Shown piece after piece: positions 25,981-35,126 of a DNA stretch of 64,000 bases. The stretch lies in the IMG/VR virus record IMGVR_UViG_3300032267_000592, positions 21,667 through 85,666 of that record, one strand, 5' to 3'. Source of the stretch: a virus. The notes under the pieces were generated by a model, which made no database searches, was not told the DNA's origin, and saw only the letters and a program-made list of their open reading frames with translations. The first letter of the stretch is position 1. The number at the start of each line of letters is the position of its first letter. The position numbers and the translations under genes were made by a program.

Positions 25981-27597
25981 TTAAGAAACTGCTAATGTGT
26001 TTGATGGTTCATATGCATTTGCAAAATAAACTGGATTTTGTGGATTTTCCGCTTGAAAAAATACCCAAACTTTAGAACCAATTGCTGGTGTTGAAAAAAA
26101 ACCCATGGGTCCACCCACTCTTCCGGAATTGATAGAACCCGTTGCGGTTATACCCAAAGACGAAATTCTCATTACATTTTGACCACCTCCAGTATCTTGT
26201 TGTGTTAAATTTGTTAAATCCGTTCCAGAAAAAACAGACGCAGCATTTATAGCTGCTACTTTTCTCCATTCATAATTTGCAGTAGCAGCAGTTGCAGTTG
26301 GTAATAAATATCCTTTAGTAAAAGATTCAGCAGCAGTTTCTATGTTTGGTAAATTTTTTAAAGTTTCGAAACCACCGCGTCTTTGACTAGATCCGACAAA
26401 ATATTCTTCTTGGAATAAAGCTTCAACTTGTGTTTGTATTGAAATACCGCCAGATTCTATTGTTTCGGGTGGATTTTTAGATGCGGCATATGATTTCATT
26501 CTATCTAAAATGTCTCGATTTTCTCCAAGTAAACCATAACCAATTCCACCGTCATGAACTGTATTACTATTAAACGATGATTCTTGTGCCATATTACCAA
26601 CTAATGCAGAAGCAACTATATTAGCTTGAACATCGTTAGCTCCTCTTTTTTTTGATTCGGCAAACGCAGTCCTGTATGCAACACCAGCATTTTGTGCTTG
26701 TGCAGAGTTTAATCCTAATGCGGTTTTAATTTTATCAATATTGTTGGCATCAACTGAATTTGGATATATGGGTGCAGTTGAGCCATCATTTATTGCATCT
26801 TTATTATTAATACCATCTGTCAATTGGCGAGTGGGTTGCGTTTGTGCTACATCAACTGCTTCATTTGTGTTATTAGGTGTTGATGAATTTGAAGCCAATG
26901 CGCCACCCTTCCACTGCGAACTAAATGAGTTAAACCAATCCGGTGAACCAGCTAAACCAGAACGCTCAGGACCAAATGTAGTTTTTCCGTTTTTATTGAT
27001 CCCAATGTGTATATGATCACCCTCCCAACCTATTTCAGAAGCAGCACCAGTAGTCGCCCACCATTCTACTATTTTTTGCTGCTCGGTTGGATCTTTGGGC
27101 ATTCTTATATCAATTGCATTACCGGAATAATGTAAACTATTTTGACTATGTTGACCATCGGTTGTACTCGTTATGATCGCATTCGGAAAATAAGAAGCAA
27201 ATGCACCAATTCGATCTTTCATTCCACTAGAAAGACCCTCTGGGTTTACACCACTCTTAAAATTTGCCTTTCCAGTTGCTCCCGAATATGAAAACGCTTG
27301 ATCTGTTGGTATCGGAACCGCTGATCCGGTTGATTCATTTACTGGCGCACCAGTTCCACCACCCCAACATGGAACAGCCGCTTCCGCCCAAGGTAAAACT
27401 GATAATAATCTTTCTTTAACGTCTCCACTAAATACACTATCAGTAAAACTTCTAAATGATATATCTTCTGCCTTTTCGTTCCAGTTTTTATATAGAGTTG
27501 TAGATATGTGGGGTATAAATACTTGAACTCTACCTCTATTTTCAGGATCTTGTGTATTAACAACAATCCCTAAATGATTACCGGATACCTTGTGCAT
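25981..27597 (-). CDS. gp5-like baseplate hub with M15 peptidase and lysozyme-like domains
   Basis: The N-terminal OB-fold opens with LGIVVNTQDPENRGRVQVFIP and appears to resume at the C-terminus (IGSKVWVFFQAENPQNPVYF). Between these lies a D,D-peptidase-like domain (HSQNSLHYSGNAIDI near 150-166, GDHIHIGI near 193), giving M15 zinc ligands. A lysozyme-like domain follows (MAQESSFNS with GIGYGLLGENRD, about 335-365). T4 gp5 carries one lysozyme domain, while this hub appears to carry two cell-wall hydrolases for local peptidoglycan digestion. Confidence 0.78.
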   Translation of the reverse strand: MHKVSGNHLGIVVNTQDPENRGRVQVFIPHISTTLYKNWNEKAEDISFRSFTDSVFSGDVKERLLSVLPWAEAAVPCWGGGTGAPVNESTGSAVPIPTDQAFSYSGATGKANFKSGVNPEGLSSGMKDRIGAFASYFPNAIITSTTDGQHSQNSLHYSGNAIDIRMPKDPTEQQKIVEWWATTGAASEIGWEGDHIHIGINKNGKTTFGPERSGLAGSPDWFNSFSSQWKGGALASNSSTPNNTNEAVDVAQTQPTRQLTDGINNKDAINDGSTAPIYPNSVDANNIDKIKTALGLNSAQAQNAGVAYRTAFAESKKRGANDVQANIVASALVGNMAQESSFNSNTVHDGGIGYGLLGENRDILDRMKSYAASKNPPETIESGGISIQTQVEALFQEEYFVGSSQRRGGFETLKNLPNIETAAESFTKGYLLPTATAATANYEWRKVAAINAASVFSGTDLTNLTQQDTGGGQNVMRISSLGITATGSINSGRVGGPMGFFSTPAIGSKVWVFFQAENPQNPVYFANAYEPSNTLAVS

Positions 27598-27599
27598 AA

Positions 27600-29354
27600 T
27601 TAATCTTCTTCGGCTTGAACTTCTGGTTTATTTCCATTAAATATTTTACCGACACTTGTTTTAACACTTCCAACGAACTTACCAACGCCATCTGATATTT
27701 CAGATGCAGCTAAAGACGCTTCTTTCGTTTGTTCTCCCAATATTTTAAAATCTTCTTTTAAATTTGCTCCAATATTTCCAGGGGAAATTGGATTACCATA
27801 AACATCTTCTCTATTACTATTATATACATTTGGTCCCAAGGAAGCCTGTGTTTGTGGAAAGAATGAAGCACCCTTTCCATATCTATCATAAATAGCACTT
27901 GCCTTTGTCAATATATTCCCAAGTGGGGTAACACTTGCATACTGTGGTCCAAATTTATCAACTAATGCACCCATTAAATTACCTTGTAATGCTGTTGCAA
28001 CATATGCGTAACCAAAATTTGATAATTGATCGGATAAATAACCGCCCGGATCTTGACCAATTTGATTTACAGTGTCAATAATCTTATTAACTTCTGGTGG
28101 AAAATAAGCAGACACGGTACTAAATGGATTAGAAACTAAAGTAGAAGCACTATTAACAAAATTTTGAGTTATATTTAAATAATTCATTAAAGGTCCGGAC
28201 ATATTGAACAACGATGTAAAAAAGTTTACATCATCCAAAATACACTGCATGGTATCTAATATTAAACATATTAAATCCAATGGTATTATTTTATTTATTG
28301 CATATAAAACCGTCTGTTGTATTTCATTCATTATTCCATTTACATATGCATAAACCTGTTGAACATAAAATATAATACCATTATAAATGTCATTTATTAT
28401 AGCCTGAAAGGTTTCTACTACACCATTTATCGCAGCTACCAATCTACCAACAGAACTAAATGAACCTTTTGGCATTGATAAATACGAACGAGTTCTTATC
28501 ATATTGCAGAATTTTTCTAAATTTTCTACTGCATCTGGATGGATTTTATTCAATAGATTTTCGACTAAACTTGGTGTGTTTTTAGTTGGTCCAGTAATTG
28601 GATTATTCGACATATTATCTGCATTGACTTCGGTTGCTCCCAATTTTCCAACTTCTTCAAAACAACCTTTTTGCCATGCCGGTGTTTTTTTCAATGCTTC
28701 ATGTAATAATGGTTGTTTAGCCATTTTATAAAAATCATTTATAAATGCTTGATCTATTACATATCTTTCATGTCCTTGCGAACTGGAAGATAATGTTTTA
28801 TTATCAAATCCATATACAAGTAAACATAATAACAAGTAATATTTGTTTATGTTCATATCACTAAATTGGTGTTTAATTCTTGCAAGTTCCCCATTAAATA
28901 AATACGGATAAAGGGTTAAATTTGTTTGTTTTTCTAAATCTTTTATTGAAGCTTTTTCTATTTTTTTATCCTTATCTACAACTGGGGTTGCTTTTCTAAC
29001 TTCTGGATTTTCTGCTAATTTCTGTTGTCCGGTTGTTTGGGGGTTTGTTGCAGCATTTGTCGTTGGGTTTACAGTAATTGTTAAATCCGTATTATTAAAT
29101 CCCTTCAATGCTAAATTATTTGCAGCTTCAATGCTATTAAGAGAATTAACTTGTGTCATCACATTAGCAACATTATCAGTCATGCGATTTACTGTAATTT
29201 GTGATGATTCTACAAATAATGGCGTTGAATTATTATTACTAATAACTGCTGTCTGTATTGCTGAACTTTGTAATTTACTTTGTCCAACAAACCCACTAGA
29301 ACCGCTATTCTTTGCTGTCTGTTGATTTAAAAAAATATCTACTTCATTAGCCAT
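27600..29354 (-). CDS. Large baseplate/hub-associated structural protein
   Basis: I set the start at the ATG at 29354 (MANEVDIFLNQQ). It has a TATAAGTT late-like box 13 nt upstream, and an upstream extension would run through the oppositely oriented kinase promoter. The 584-residue protein has an S/T/N-rich N-terminus and a long amphipathic region around IINDIYNGIIFYVQQVYAYV (about 350-420). Its tail is Glu/Lys-rich. The exact family is not recognised; placement between gp27-like and gp5-like genes supports a baseplate role. Confidence 0.7.
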   Translation of the reverse strand: MANEVDIFLNQQTAKNSGSSGFVGQSKLQSSAIQTAVISNNNSTPLFVESSQITVNRMTDNVANVMTQVNSLNSIEAANNLALKGFNNTDLTITVNPTTNAATNPQTTGQQKLAENPEVRKATPVVDKDKKIEKASIKDLEKQTNLTLYPYLFNGELARIKHQFSDMNINKYYLLLCLLVYGFDNKTLSSSSQGHERYVIDQAFINDFYKMAKQPLLHEALKKTPAWQKGCFEEVGKLGATEVNADNMSNNPITGPTKNTPSLVENLLNKIHPDAVENLEKFCNMIRTRSYLSMPKGSFSSVGRLVAAINGVVETFQAIINDIYNGIIFYVQQVYAYVNGIMNEIQQTVLYAINKIIPLDLICLILDTMQCILDDVNFFTSLFNMSGPLMNYLNITQNFVNSASTLVSNPFSTVSAYFPPEVNKIIDTVNQIGQDPGGYLSDQLSNFGYAYVATALQGNLMGALVDKFGPQYASVTPLGNILTKASAIYDRYGKGASFFPQTQASLGPNVYNSNREDVYGNPISPGNIGANLKEDFKILGEQTKEASLAASEISDGVGKFVGSVKTSVGKIFNGNKPEVQAEED

Positions 29355-29367
29355 ATGTTTATATAAA

Positions 29368-29375
29368 AACTTATA
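29368..29375 (-). promoter_or_regulatory. Late-like promoter box TATAAGTT
   Basis: TATAAGTT on the minus strand, 13 nt before the ATG at 29354. It is one mismatch from the recurring (T/C)(A/G)TAA(A/G)TA box. Confidence 0.4.
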
Positions 29376-29376
29376 C

Positions 29377-29405
29377 TTGAATGTCATTTTACCATATGAT
29401 ATAAT
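29377..29405 (+). promoter_or_regulatory. Strong sigma70-like promoter of the kinase gene
   Basis: TTGAAT (29377-29382), 17 nt, consensus TATAAT (29400-29405), then 7 nt to the ATG at 29413. The -35 TTG could be mistaken for a start codon. Confidence 0.65.
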
Positions 29406-29412
29406 TGAATTT

Positions 29413-30000
29413 ATGACTTTAATGATAGGCATTTCTGGGGCTGCAAGATCAGGAAAAGATACTTTATGTAGATCTTTAATAAGAGAATTTCAAAAAATTA
29501 ATAAACAAGCAGTTAGAAAATCTTTAGCGGGAGATATAATTAAAAATGATTTAAATATTTTAACTCAATCAAAGTTAAGCTTAAATTGTTTTACAGAAAA
29601 TACAAAAGAAAAAGAGTTATTAAGACCATTAATGGTTGAATATGGTAAACTTATGAGAAATAAAACAGAAGGTCGTTATTTTACAAATAATTTTTTACCA
29701 GAATCAAATAAAATAAATATCATACCCGATATAAGATATGCTGAATACGAAAACGACGAAATATATTGGTTAAAAAATGAAATGAATGGGTTTTTAATTT
29801 TCCTCGAAAGAGAAGGAATCGATTCAGCGAATGAAACAGAAGAAGAAAATAATAAAAAAATTAAAATAAAATCGCATCTATATTTAAAATGGGATTCTCT
29901 AGATGAAAACGATCCAGATCAATTGAAAATTATTGATGGTTATGCAAAGCGTGTAATTAAATCATTTACCACTTTCCAAGAGGGCAACCGGATGCTTTAA
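29413..30000 (+). CDS. Deoxynucleoside monophosphate kinase-like P-loop protein
   Basis: MIGISGAARSGKDTLCRSL is a P-loop of the type seen in phage dNMP kinases (G-x-x-x-S-G-K-D-T). IPDIRYAEYENDEI and FLEREGI are plausible later nucleotide-binding parts. The start is chosen at 29413 because a near-consensus promoter ends 7 nt before it. A single plus-strand gene within the minus-strand tail operon, it overlaps the zinc-motif gene end by 35 bp. Substrate base is unknown. Confidence 0.68.
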   Translation: MTLMIGISGAARSGKDTLCRSLIREFQKINKQAVRKSLAGDIIKNDLNILTQSKLSLNCFTENTKEKELLRPLMVEYGKLMRNKTEGRYFTNNFLPESNKINIIPDIRYAEYENDEIYWLKNEMNGFLIFLEREGIDSANETEEENNKKIKIKSHLYLKWDSLDENDPDQLKIIDGYAKRVIKSFTTFQEGNRML

Positions 30001-30277
30001 CATATACTTTAACTGCAATATAACAACCACATTGCGTACATCTTTCTTGCGCCGAATTAAAAAATTCACAAGAATTACATATAGATTTTCTACGATTTAT
30101 TTCAACATCATCCGATTTTATCTGTTCACCGGATGCCATATTCTGTACAGTTTTTACAATATCCCCTCCAACGTTTTTAGCCATTTGTGTAAATGATGGA
30201 TATACACCTCTATTCGAAGATGCCAATTTTTGAATCTGTGCATCTTGTATTGTTTTTTTTAAATAATCACTGTTCAT
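29966..30277 (-). CDS. Small protein with four-cysteine zinc motif
   Basis: The C-terminal 40 residues have the pattern C-x2-C-x9-C-x2-C-x-C then GCPLGKW, a zinc-knuckle-like arrangement common in small phage proteins. The N-terminus is helical and polar. Its 3' end overlaps the convergent kinase gene by 35 bp. Function unknown; it shares the transcript of the hub genes. Confidence 0.7.
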   Translation of the reverse strand: MNSDYLKKTIQDAQIQKLASSNRGVYPSFTQMAKNVGGDIVKTVQNMASGEQIKSDDVEINRRKSICNSCEFFNSAQERCTQCGCYIAVKVYVKASGCPLGKW

Positions 30278-30281
30278 ATTT

Positions 30282-31889
30282 TTAATATTTTATATCTTCT
30301 TCTGGCCATAATTTACCAAAACTATCAATTTTAACTGCAACAACTTCTGTTACATAGTTTTGCGCAGTAAAAAGATGTGATACTTTTGTAATAAACCACT
30401 GACCCAAAAAACGATCATCAAACGGATTACTATCGCTACTTTTTAATCTGTCGATATGAATAAATCTACCGGGTGCTCTGATGGTTAATCCTAAAACTTG
30501 AAATGTTATCGATTGATTTAAAAATATAGCATCCAAAATCATTTGGTTTCTACATACATATTCGGTAGTAAAAGAACCTGATTTAGAAAATTCATTTTTA
30601 AACATCAATCCAGTTGTTTTTGTTTTATTTAAATTTAAAATTATTTGAGGTTTTGTTCCATTTTTGAATGAATATAACCCCTTATTGGCAAGTTCTTTTA
30701 ATTTTTCCAACACACTTTTAATGGAATTTTGTTTAATTTTTATATTAAATTCTCCTTTTGAAAAATCATAATAATGCAATGCTGTGTTTGTAATACGATT
30801 ATCATCGGTTGCTACCATCGGTGAAAATTTATATTTTTGAATTCTCGATGCAATAGAAGACATAAAATTTCGTGTATTGCTACTATCTGAATAAGATGCT
30901 CTATCTACCTTTGGTGGTGATTTATCATCATCCAAAGCATCGGAATCCTCTATCATCATTATTTCAACTTGATCGGGTTCTGAATTTTGAAAAAATTTTG
31001 ATATTGGAATAAGTTGCCATTTTTTGTTATCTGTGGTTCTACCTAAATCAAGAACAACGGGATCTTTTGTACTTGATGTACAATGAGACAATATATAATT
31101 TAAATCTTCAAATGCAGTGGATCTAGCTGGTGAAAAATATTTTATTTTATTCTCTTTGTCTCCTGCATCCCAATTGGTTTCATCTATATTGTCAAACGGT
31201 ATGGTTGGATTATCTATTGTTCCATTTTCATCATAACCAATTTTTAATTTATCGGTTTTATTTGTCAAAGACATAGAATTTGATGCGGTCAAACTTAAAA
31301 GTTCTTTCAATATATCATTTGGATTTAATGAAAGTTCGGAATCTTTTAATTTATATGCGGGTTTATTTAATTTTTTGGCAGCAAGTTGAGCGGTAGACCA
31401 TTCTAAATTTCTTTCTTTTAAAATCTGATACCTTTCTTCTACGAATTTATACACCCTTTTCTTTATTTGTGCATTATCGGTTGGTAAGTCTTGTACATCA
31501 GTAACGATAAAATCGAAAGATAATTCCCATTTATCTTTTGGAAAAACTGATTCATCTTCTATGTTGTCATTACTAACTGGATATATTCTAATTGAAATTT
31601 TATTTCTACCATCGGTCCTATCGATATATGGTGCTTTTATAGATGGTATTGTTTGATTTGAGTAATTTACAGGAGCAACAGTTCCTCGATTAAAACCTTC
31701 AAAAACTATATTCAATGCAAGTTGACCGCTTGTAACAAAATTGTGCAAAGACTCATTTATTATCAAAGAATCAACAAGAAAAAACGGAATAGCAACAGGC
31801 GTTTCGTTTTCTATTTGATTGTAAAATACAATTTCAATATAATAATATTGATCTCTTATTTGTTGATAACTTCCAATTTTAGTTTTCAT
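30282..31889 (-). CDS. gp27-like baseplate hub protein
   Basis: I chose the ATG at 31889 because it overlaps the upstream stop as ATGA; an in-frame TTG at 31898 is unlikely. The protein (about 535 residues) has an early FFLVDSLIINESLHNF block. It ends with GRFIHIDRL, FLGQWFITKVSHLF and a YVTEVVAVKI strand. These are the expected landmarks of the tube-like folds in gp27/gpD hubs that hold the gp5 spike. The gp5-like gene follows two genes on in the same operon. Confidence 0.62.
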   Translation of the reverse strand: MKTKIGSYQQIRDQYYYIEIVFYNQIENETPVAIPFFLVDSLIINESLHNFVTSGQLALNIVFEGFNRGTVAPVNYSNQTIPSIKAPYIDRTDGRNKISIRIYPVSNDNIEDESVFPKDKWELSFDFIVTDVQDLPTDNAQIKKRVYKFVEERYQILKERNLEWSTAQLAAKKLNKPAYKLKDSELSLNPNDILKELLSLTASNSMSLTNKTDKLKIGYDENGTIDNPTIPFDNIDETNWDAGDKENKIKYFSPARSTAFEDLNYILSHCTSSTKDPVVLDLGRTTDNKKWQLIPISKFFQNSEPDQVEIMMIEDSDALDDDKSPPKVDRASYSDSSNTRNFMSSIASRIQKYKFSPMVATDDNRITNTALHYYDFSKGEFNIKIKQNSIKSVLEKLKELANKGLYSFKNGTKPQIILNLNKTKTTGLMFKNEFSKSGSFTTEYVCRNQMILDAIFLNQSITFQVLGLTIRAPGRFIHIDRLKSSDSNPFDDRFLGQWFITKVSHLFTAQNYVTEVVAVKIDSFGKLWPEEDIKY

Positions 31890-32500
31890 CCAGAACAATC
31901 ACTATCATTTACATTTTTAACTAATTCAACTTCAAGTTGATTGAAAACAAAACTAACAGTACAATTTATTTCACTTGGATCTTGATTAGAATAATTCAAT
32001 TCACTTAAAGTTGTTGGAAATGCACCAGTATATTTAAAGGAAATTATTTTATTATTATACTCATCCAAACCAAATATGTAAAGATTAGTGGTATAATCTT
32101 TCATTGGATTTATTAAAGCAGGATCTTCGTTTTGAACTGGATAAAAATCAATTGTTTTTGTTAAATCGGTATATGATTTTTTCGAGTCATTGAATAAATT
32201 TAACCAATTCCATAAAACCCAATAATTACTATAACCATTATCAACTAAAAATTTTATAGTTAATGGTGTATATTCCGGTCTTGATGTAGACGATGCTTTA
32301 TAAACCTGACCACCAAATGGAACGTTTATAGCTGGTACATTTATAGATGGAACCGGAGAACCATAAATTGAAAATTGAATTGTATCTGCTTTAAAATTGT
32401 TATGTGAAACAACATCAAATTTATTTTTTAATGCTTTTGGAACATCCAAAATCAAAATAAATTTATCATTTCTTGCTTTATTTAAAATTGATTGAAACAT
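31886..32500 (-). CDS. Tail-tube-fold baseplate protein
   Basis: The 204-residue protein reads like a tube-fold protein. It has an N-terminal arm, FKADTIQFSIYGSPVPSI with a following proline-rich loop, then RPEYTPLTIKFLVD, a YWVLWNWLNLF helix and the final FKYTGAFPTTLSEL, CTVSFVFNQLEVEL strands. It is distinct from the main tube (40938). Being next to the hub, it may be an adaptor ring between hub and tube, as gp54 or gp48 are in T4. Confidence 0.55.
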   Translation of the reverse strand: MFQSILNKARNDKFILILDVPKALKNKFDVVSHNNFKADTIQFSIYGSPVPSINVPAINVPFGGQVYKASSTSRPEYTPLTIKFLVDNGYSNYWVLWNWLNLFNDSKKSYTDLTKTIDFYPVQNEDPALINPMKDYTTNLYIFGLDEYNNKIISFKYTGAFPTTLSELNYSNQDPSEINCTVSFVFNQLEVELVKNVNDSDCSG

Positions 32501-32502
32501 AT

Positions 32503-34368
32503 TTAAAATAAAAATATTGGTCTATATTCTTCTTTATTATATAACTTATCACTTTCTTCCGTTTCTTTATCTTTATTTGTTGAAACATTCCCCCAAGTCA
32601 TAAGCCAACCCTTTAACAAAGAAGATTCTTCGTCATATGTAATTTCCTTTTTCGGATCAAATTTTCCAACATAAGAAAATCCACTGTTTATAACTCCTTG
32701 TCTTTTAAATGTAGATGTTTGACCACTAAACAATGGACTTTTTTTAATTAATTCTGAATTATCTACTAAAGGTGTTAGTTTTAAAGGTCTTCCTTGATCA
32801 TCTATATCTACAATGTTATAATATTTTCCAGCTATCGATGGTTCTAATATAAAAAGACCCCAAACTAATGACAATACCCTGTCATCCAAATCACTATCAT
32901 TTCTTTTACTAAATGTAAAATTTGGATGTCTAACAAAATTATTTAATTCAAGTAAAGTATCAATATCAAATAATTTTACAGCATTTAAACTATTAACCCA
33001 ATATCTAAAATTTGTAATACCTTTATACCGAGTATTCGTATGATTATGTACCCCAAAACGATTTTCTGTATTGTAATGCTTACTGAAACCTTCAAAATGG
33101 TACGAAACCACAGATTCATAATTGTGCGTGTGACACAAAACATCCAAAACCTGTTGTCCATTATTGTTATTTTCTACTAAAATAGGAGGTCTTCCCCAGT
33201 CTTCAAGTATACCCATTAAACGTGTGCCGAAATGAAACGGACTCATTTGATTTGTAGCATATATAGCTACTTGTTTTATATTAGTTAAATCCGATACGTC
33301 TAAAATCTGAGCAACGGTATTAGTTCTACCTATACCCTCTCCAACGTCCACACCTATAACATAAAAACTTTCTGGATTTGGTTGATTAAAAACTTTATAA
33401 GCACCATTATCCATTACCAAAATAGGTTCTATGCATTGAGCCTTTAAGCTTTCTAATAACTCAGGATCAATAGCAGTCTTTCCTTCCATGTGAAACTTAT
33501 TACAATACTCCTGTTCAAAGTCATCCTTGGAACCCATTAGTGCTAAAGTTTTTTTAGCCCATTCTTCATCTCTACCCGGAATATCCCACCAGTTTACAAC
33601 CTCCAAATGCCATTCACTTCCTTCCTTTTGGGAATCTTGATAGAGTTCATAAAACTTATTATCAGTTCCATTTGGAGTACTGATAACAACAATTTGAGAC
33701 TTTTTCATTGAAGAAATAATAGGAATTGCAGATTTCCACAACTCTCTCATTAATTCATTTGGACAGTGTGCCATTTCGTCAATAATCAATAGATTACTAG
33801 TACTACCGCGAGGACCAGAACTGGAAGTTGTACTAATCGTTATTGCTGAATCATTTGATAAAACAAAACCATCTTTCCTCCAAGATTTAACACTTGGTTT
33901 CATCCAAACCGGCAGTTGTTCAAATGACATTTTTATTCTGGAAAAAATCTCTTTTGCAGTTGATTCTTTATTTGCAACTATTGTTATTCTTTTATCCGCT
34001 TGAAAACAAACAATCCATAATGCATAAATTGTTATAGTTGTGGTTTTTCCACTTTGACGACTAGATAACACAGTAGTAAATCTTTTTGATTTAAAAGCTT
34101 TTAAAAGATTTTTTTGATATTTGTATAATTTAATTCGCTCTTTACCATCTTCGGTTATTATATAAAAATAGTTTTCTGCAAAATGAAATACACTTTTAAC
34201 ACAGATTTTCATTTCTTCTTCCATTTCTGGAGTCCATTTTATCTGTGGATTATTTTTTAATAGGTTTTCATTACCTTTATAAAAAGAAGCATCAACCAAG
34301 ACATCATCTGGTTCTATATCTTGTAAATTTATTTTACTTTCGGTTATATTTTTTTTATGTCTACCCAT
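32503..34368 (-). CDS. 17: Terminase large subunit (gp17 type)
   Basis: The 621-residue packaging motor has Walker A SRQSGKT near residue 107, TSSSGPRGSTSNLLIIDEMAH with the Walker B acids, and the coupling segment VVISTPNGTDNKFYELY. The nuclease domain has YVIGVDVGEGIGRT near residue 335 and later acidic residues (NRFGVHNH, DRVLSLVWGL). It pumps DNA into the prohead and cuts concatemers. It lies inside the tail operon, with a late-type box 9 nt upstream of its ATG. Confidence 0.95.
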   Translation of the reverse strand: MGRHKKNITESKINLQDIEPDDVLVDASFYKGNENLLKNNPQIKWTPEMEEEMKICVKSVFHFAENYFYIITEDGKERIKLYKYQKNLLKAFKSKRFTTVLSSRQSGKTTTITIYALWIVCFQADKRITIVANKESTAKEIFSRIKMSFEQLPVWMKPSVKSWRKDGFVLSNDSAITISTTSSSGPRGSTSNLLIIDEMAHCPNELMRELWKSAIPIISSMKKSQIVVISTPNGTDNKFYELYQDSQKEGSEWHLEVVNWWDIPGRDEEWAKKTLALMGSKDDFEQEYCNKFHMEGKTAIDPELLESLKAQCIEPILVMDNGAYKVFNQPNPESFYVIGVDVGEGIGRTNTVAQILDVSDLTNIKQVAIYATNQMSPFHFGTRLMGILEDWGRPPILVENNNNGQQVLDVLCHTHNYESVVSYHFEGFSKHYNTENRFGVHNHTNTRYKGITNFRYWVNSLNAVKLFDIDTLLELNNFVRHPNFTFSKRNDSDLDDRVLSLVWGLFILEPSIAGKYYNIVDIDDQGRPLKLTPLVDNSELIKKSPLFSGQTSTFKRQGVINSGFSYVGKFDPKKEITYDEESSLLKGWLMTWGNVSTNKDKETEESDKLYNKEEYRPIFLF

Positions 34369-34372
34369 TAGA

Positions 34373-34385
34373 TATAAGTATTTAC
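34373..34385. promoter_or_regulatory. Two overlapping late-like boxes in opposite directions
   Basis: TATAAGTA (34373-34380) reads on the plus strand toward 34412. GTAAATAC (34378-34385) reads on the minus strand, 9 nt before the terminase ATG. They share bases in a 43-nt divergent gap. Confidence 0.4.
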
Positions 34386-34411
34386 TGTAATAATATAAAA
34401 AATCACTGACT

Positions 34412-34771
34412 ATGAATCAAGACATCATATTGGGTAAACATGATAAAGAATTTGGATATTTCTCAAAATGGCCAATATATGTTGTTGATACAGTAGATAA
34501 AAAAGGAATTTATAATATTCTACAAAATAAATTAAAATATTTTGAGGATAATAAAATAACAAAACTTATATCAGAAGATGATATTATGAATTATTTTTTA
34601 AATTTCCCAGAAATTGATTTTGAATGTATTTATTTTAAAGATATGATGCCAAAGCATTATGTTTTTAAAATAAATGAAGTTTTATATTCATATACAATCG
34701 GTCTAAAAAGTAAAAGAAAATTATATATGAGATGTTATTTTGATTATAATAAAATAATAACTATAAATTAA
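34412..34771 (+). CDS. Unknown 119-aa protein
   Basis: No family recognised. Features seen are an aromatic-rich N-terminal part (FGYFSKWPIYVVDTVD), a helical middle and a basic end (KSKRKLYMRCYFDYNK). It is a lone plus-strand gene between terminase and the gp53-like gene, overlapping the latter's end by 11 bp. Being single and reversed suggests a late insertion (moron-like), though composition does not stand out. Confidence 0.65.
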   Translation: MNQDIILGKHDKEFGYFSKWPIYVVDTVDKKGIYNILQNKLKYFEDNKITKLISEDDIMNYFLNFPEIDFECIYFKDMMPKHYVFKINEVLYSYTIGLKSKRKLYMRCYFDYNKIITIN

Positions 34772-35120
34772 TTTGTTTTTTAAGTTCAGAAATTACAGTC
34801 CAAACTAATTCTTTTTTTAATAGTTTTAATATAGTTCCGGGTTCTGGTATTTTTGTTGCATCTTTTATTTGATTATATTCACAAACCAACCACCACAAAT
34901 CCATTGTACCATAATGTTTATATGAAATATATACCCAAGTATCATTCGGAATTACATAATATTCATCTTCTGCGGAGCTATCATTTGCGGCAAAAACGTT
35001 TATAGATCTTAATATATTATAAAATTTTGTTTTATCTGGATCTTCATAGATATTAAAAAAATTTTCATATCTATATAAAGACAGTTTTGGTAAATCATTA
35101 AAATCTTGTTGCTTGCTCAT
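34761..35120 (-). CDS. gp53-like baseplate wedge protein with LysM-like motif
   Basis: In this 119-residue protein the C-terminal half reads DTWVYISYKHYGTMDLWWLVCEYN, then a P-G-T-I-L-K-L segment. This is the LysM-like pattern found in T4 gp53-type wedge proteins (YGT followed by WW and N). The N-terminal half is YRYENFFNIYEDPDK. Length is shorter than T4 gp53 (196). Gene order next to the gp48-like gene fits a baseplate role. Confidence 0.58.
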   Translation of the reverse strand: MSKQQDFNDLPKLSLYRYENFFNIYEDPDKTKFYNILRSINVFAANDSSAEDEYYVIPNDTWVYISYKHYGTMDLWWLVCEYNQIKDATKIPEPGTILKLLKKELVWTVISELKKQINL

Positions 35121-35126
35121 ATATTA

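Noticed and set aside
29377-29412. TTG start at 29377 for the kinase gene
   Set aside because: These bases form the -35 and -10 (TATAAT) of its promoter. The ATG at 29413 lies 7 nt after the -10 and precedes the P-loop.
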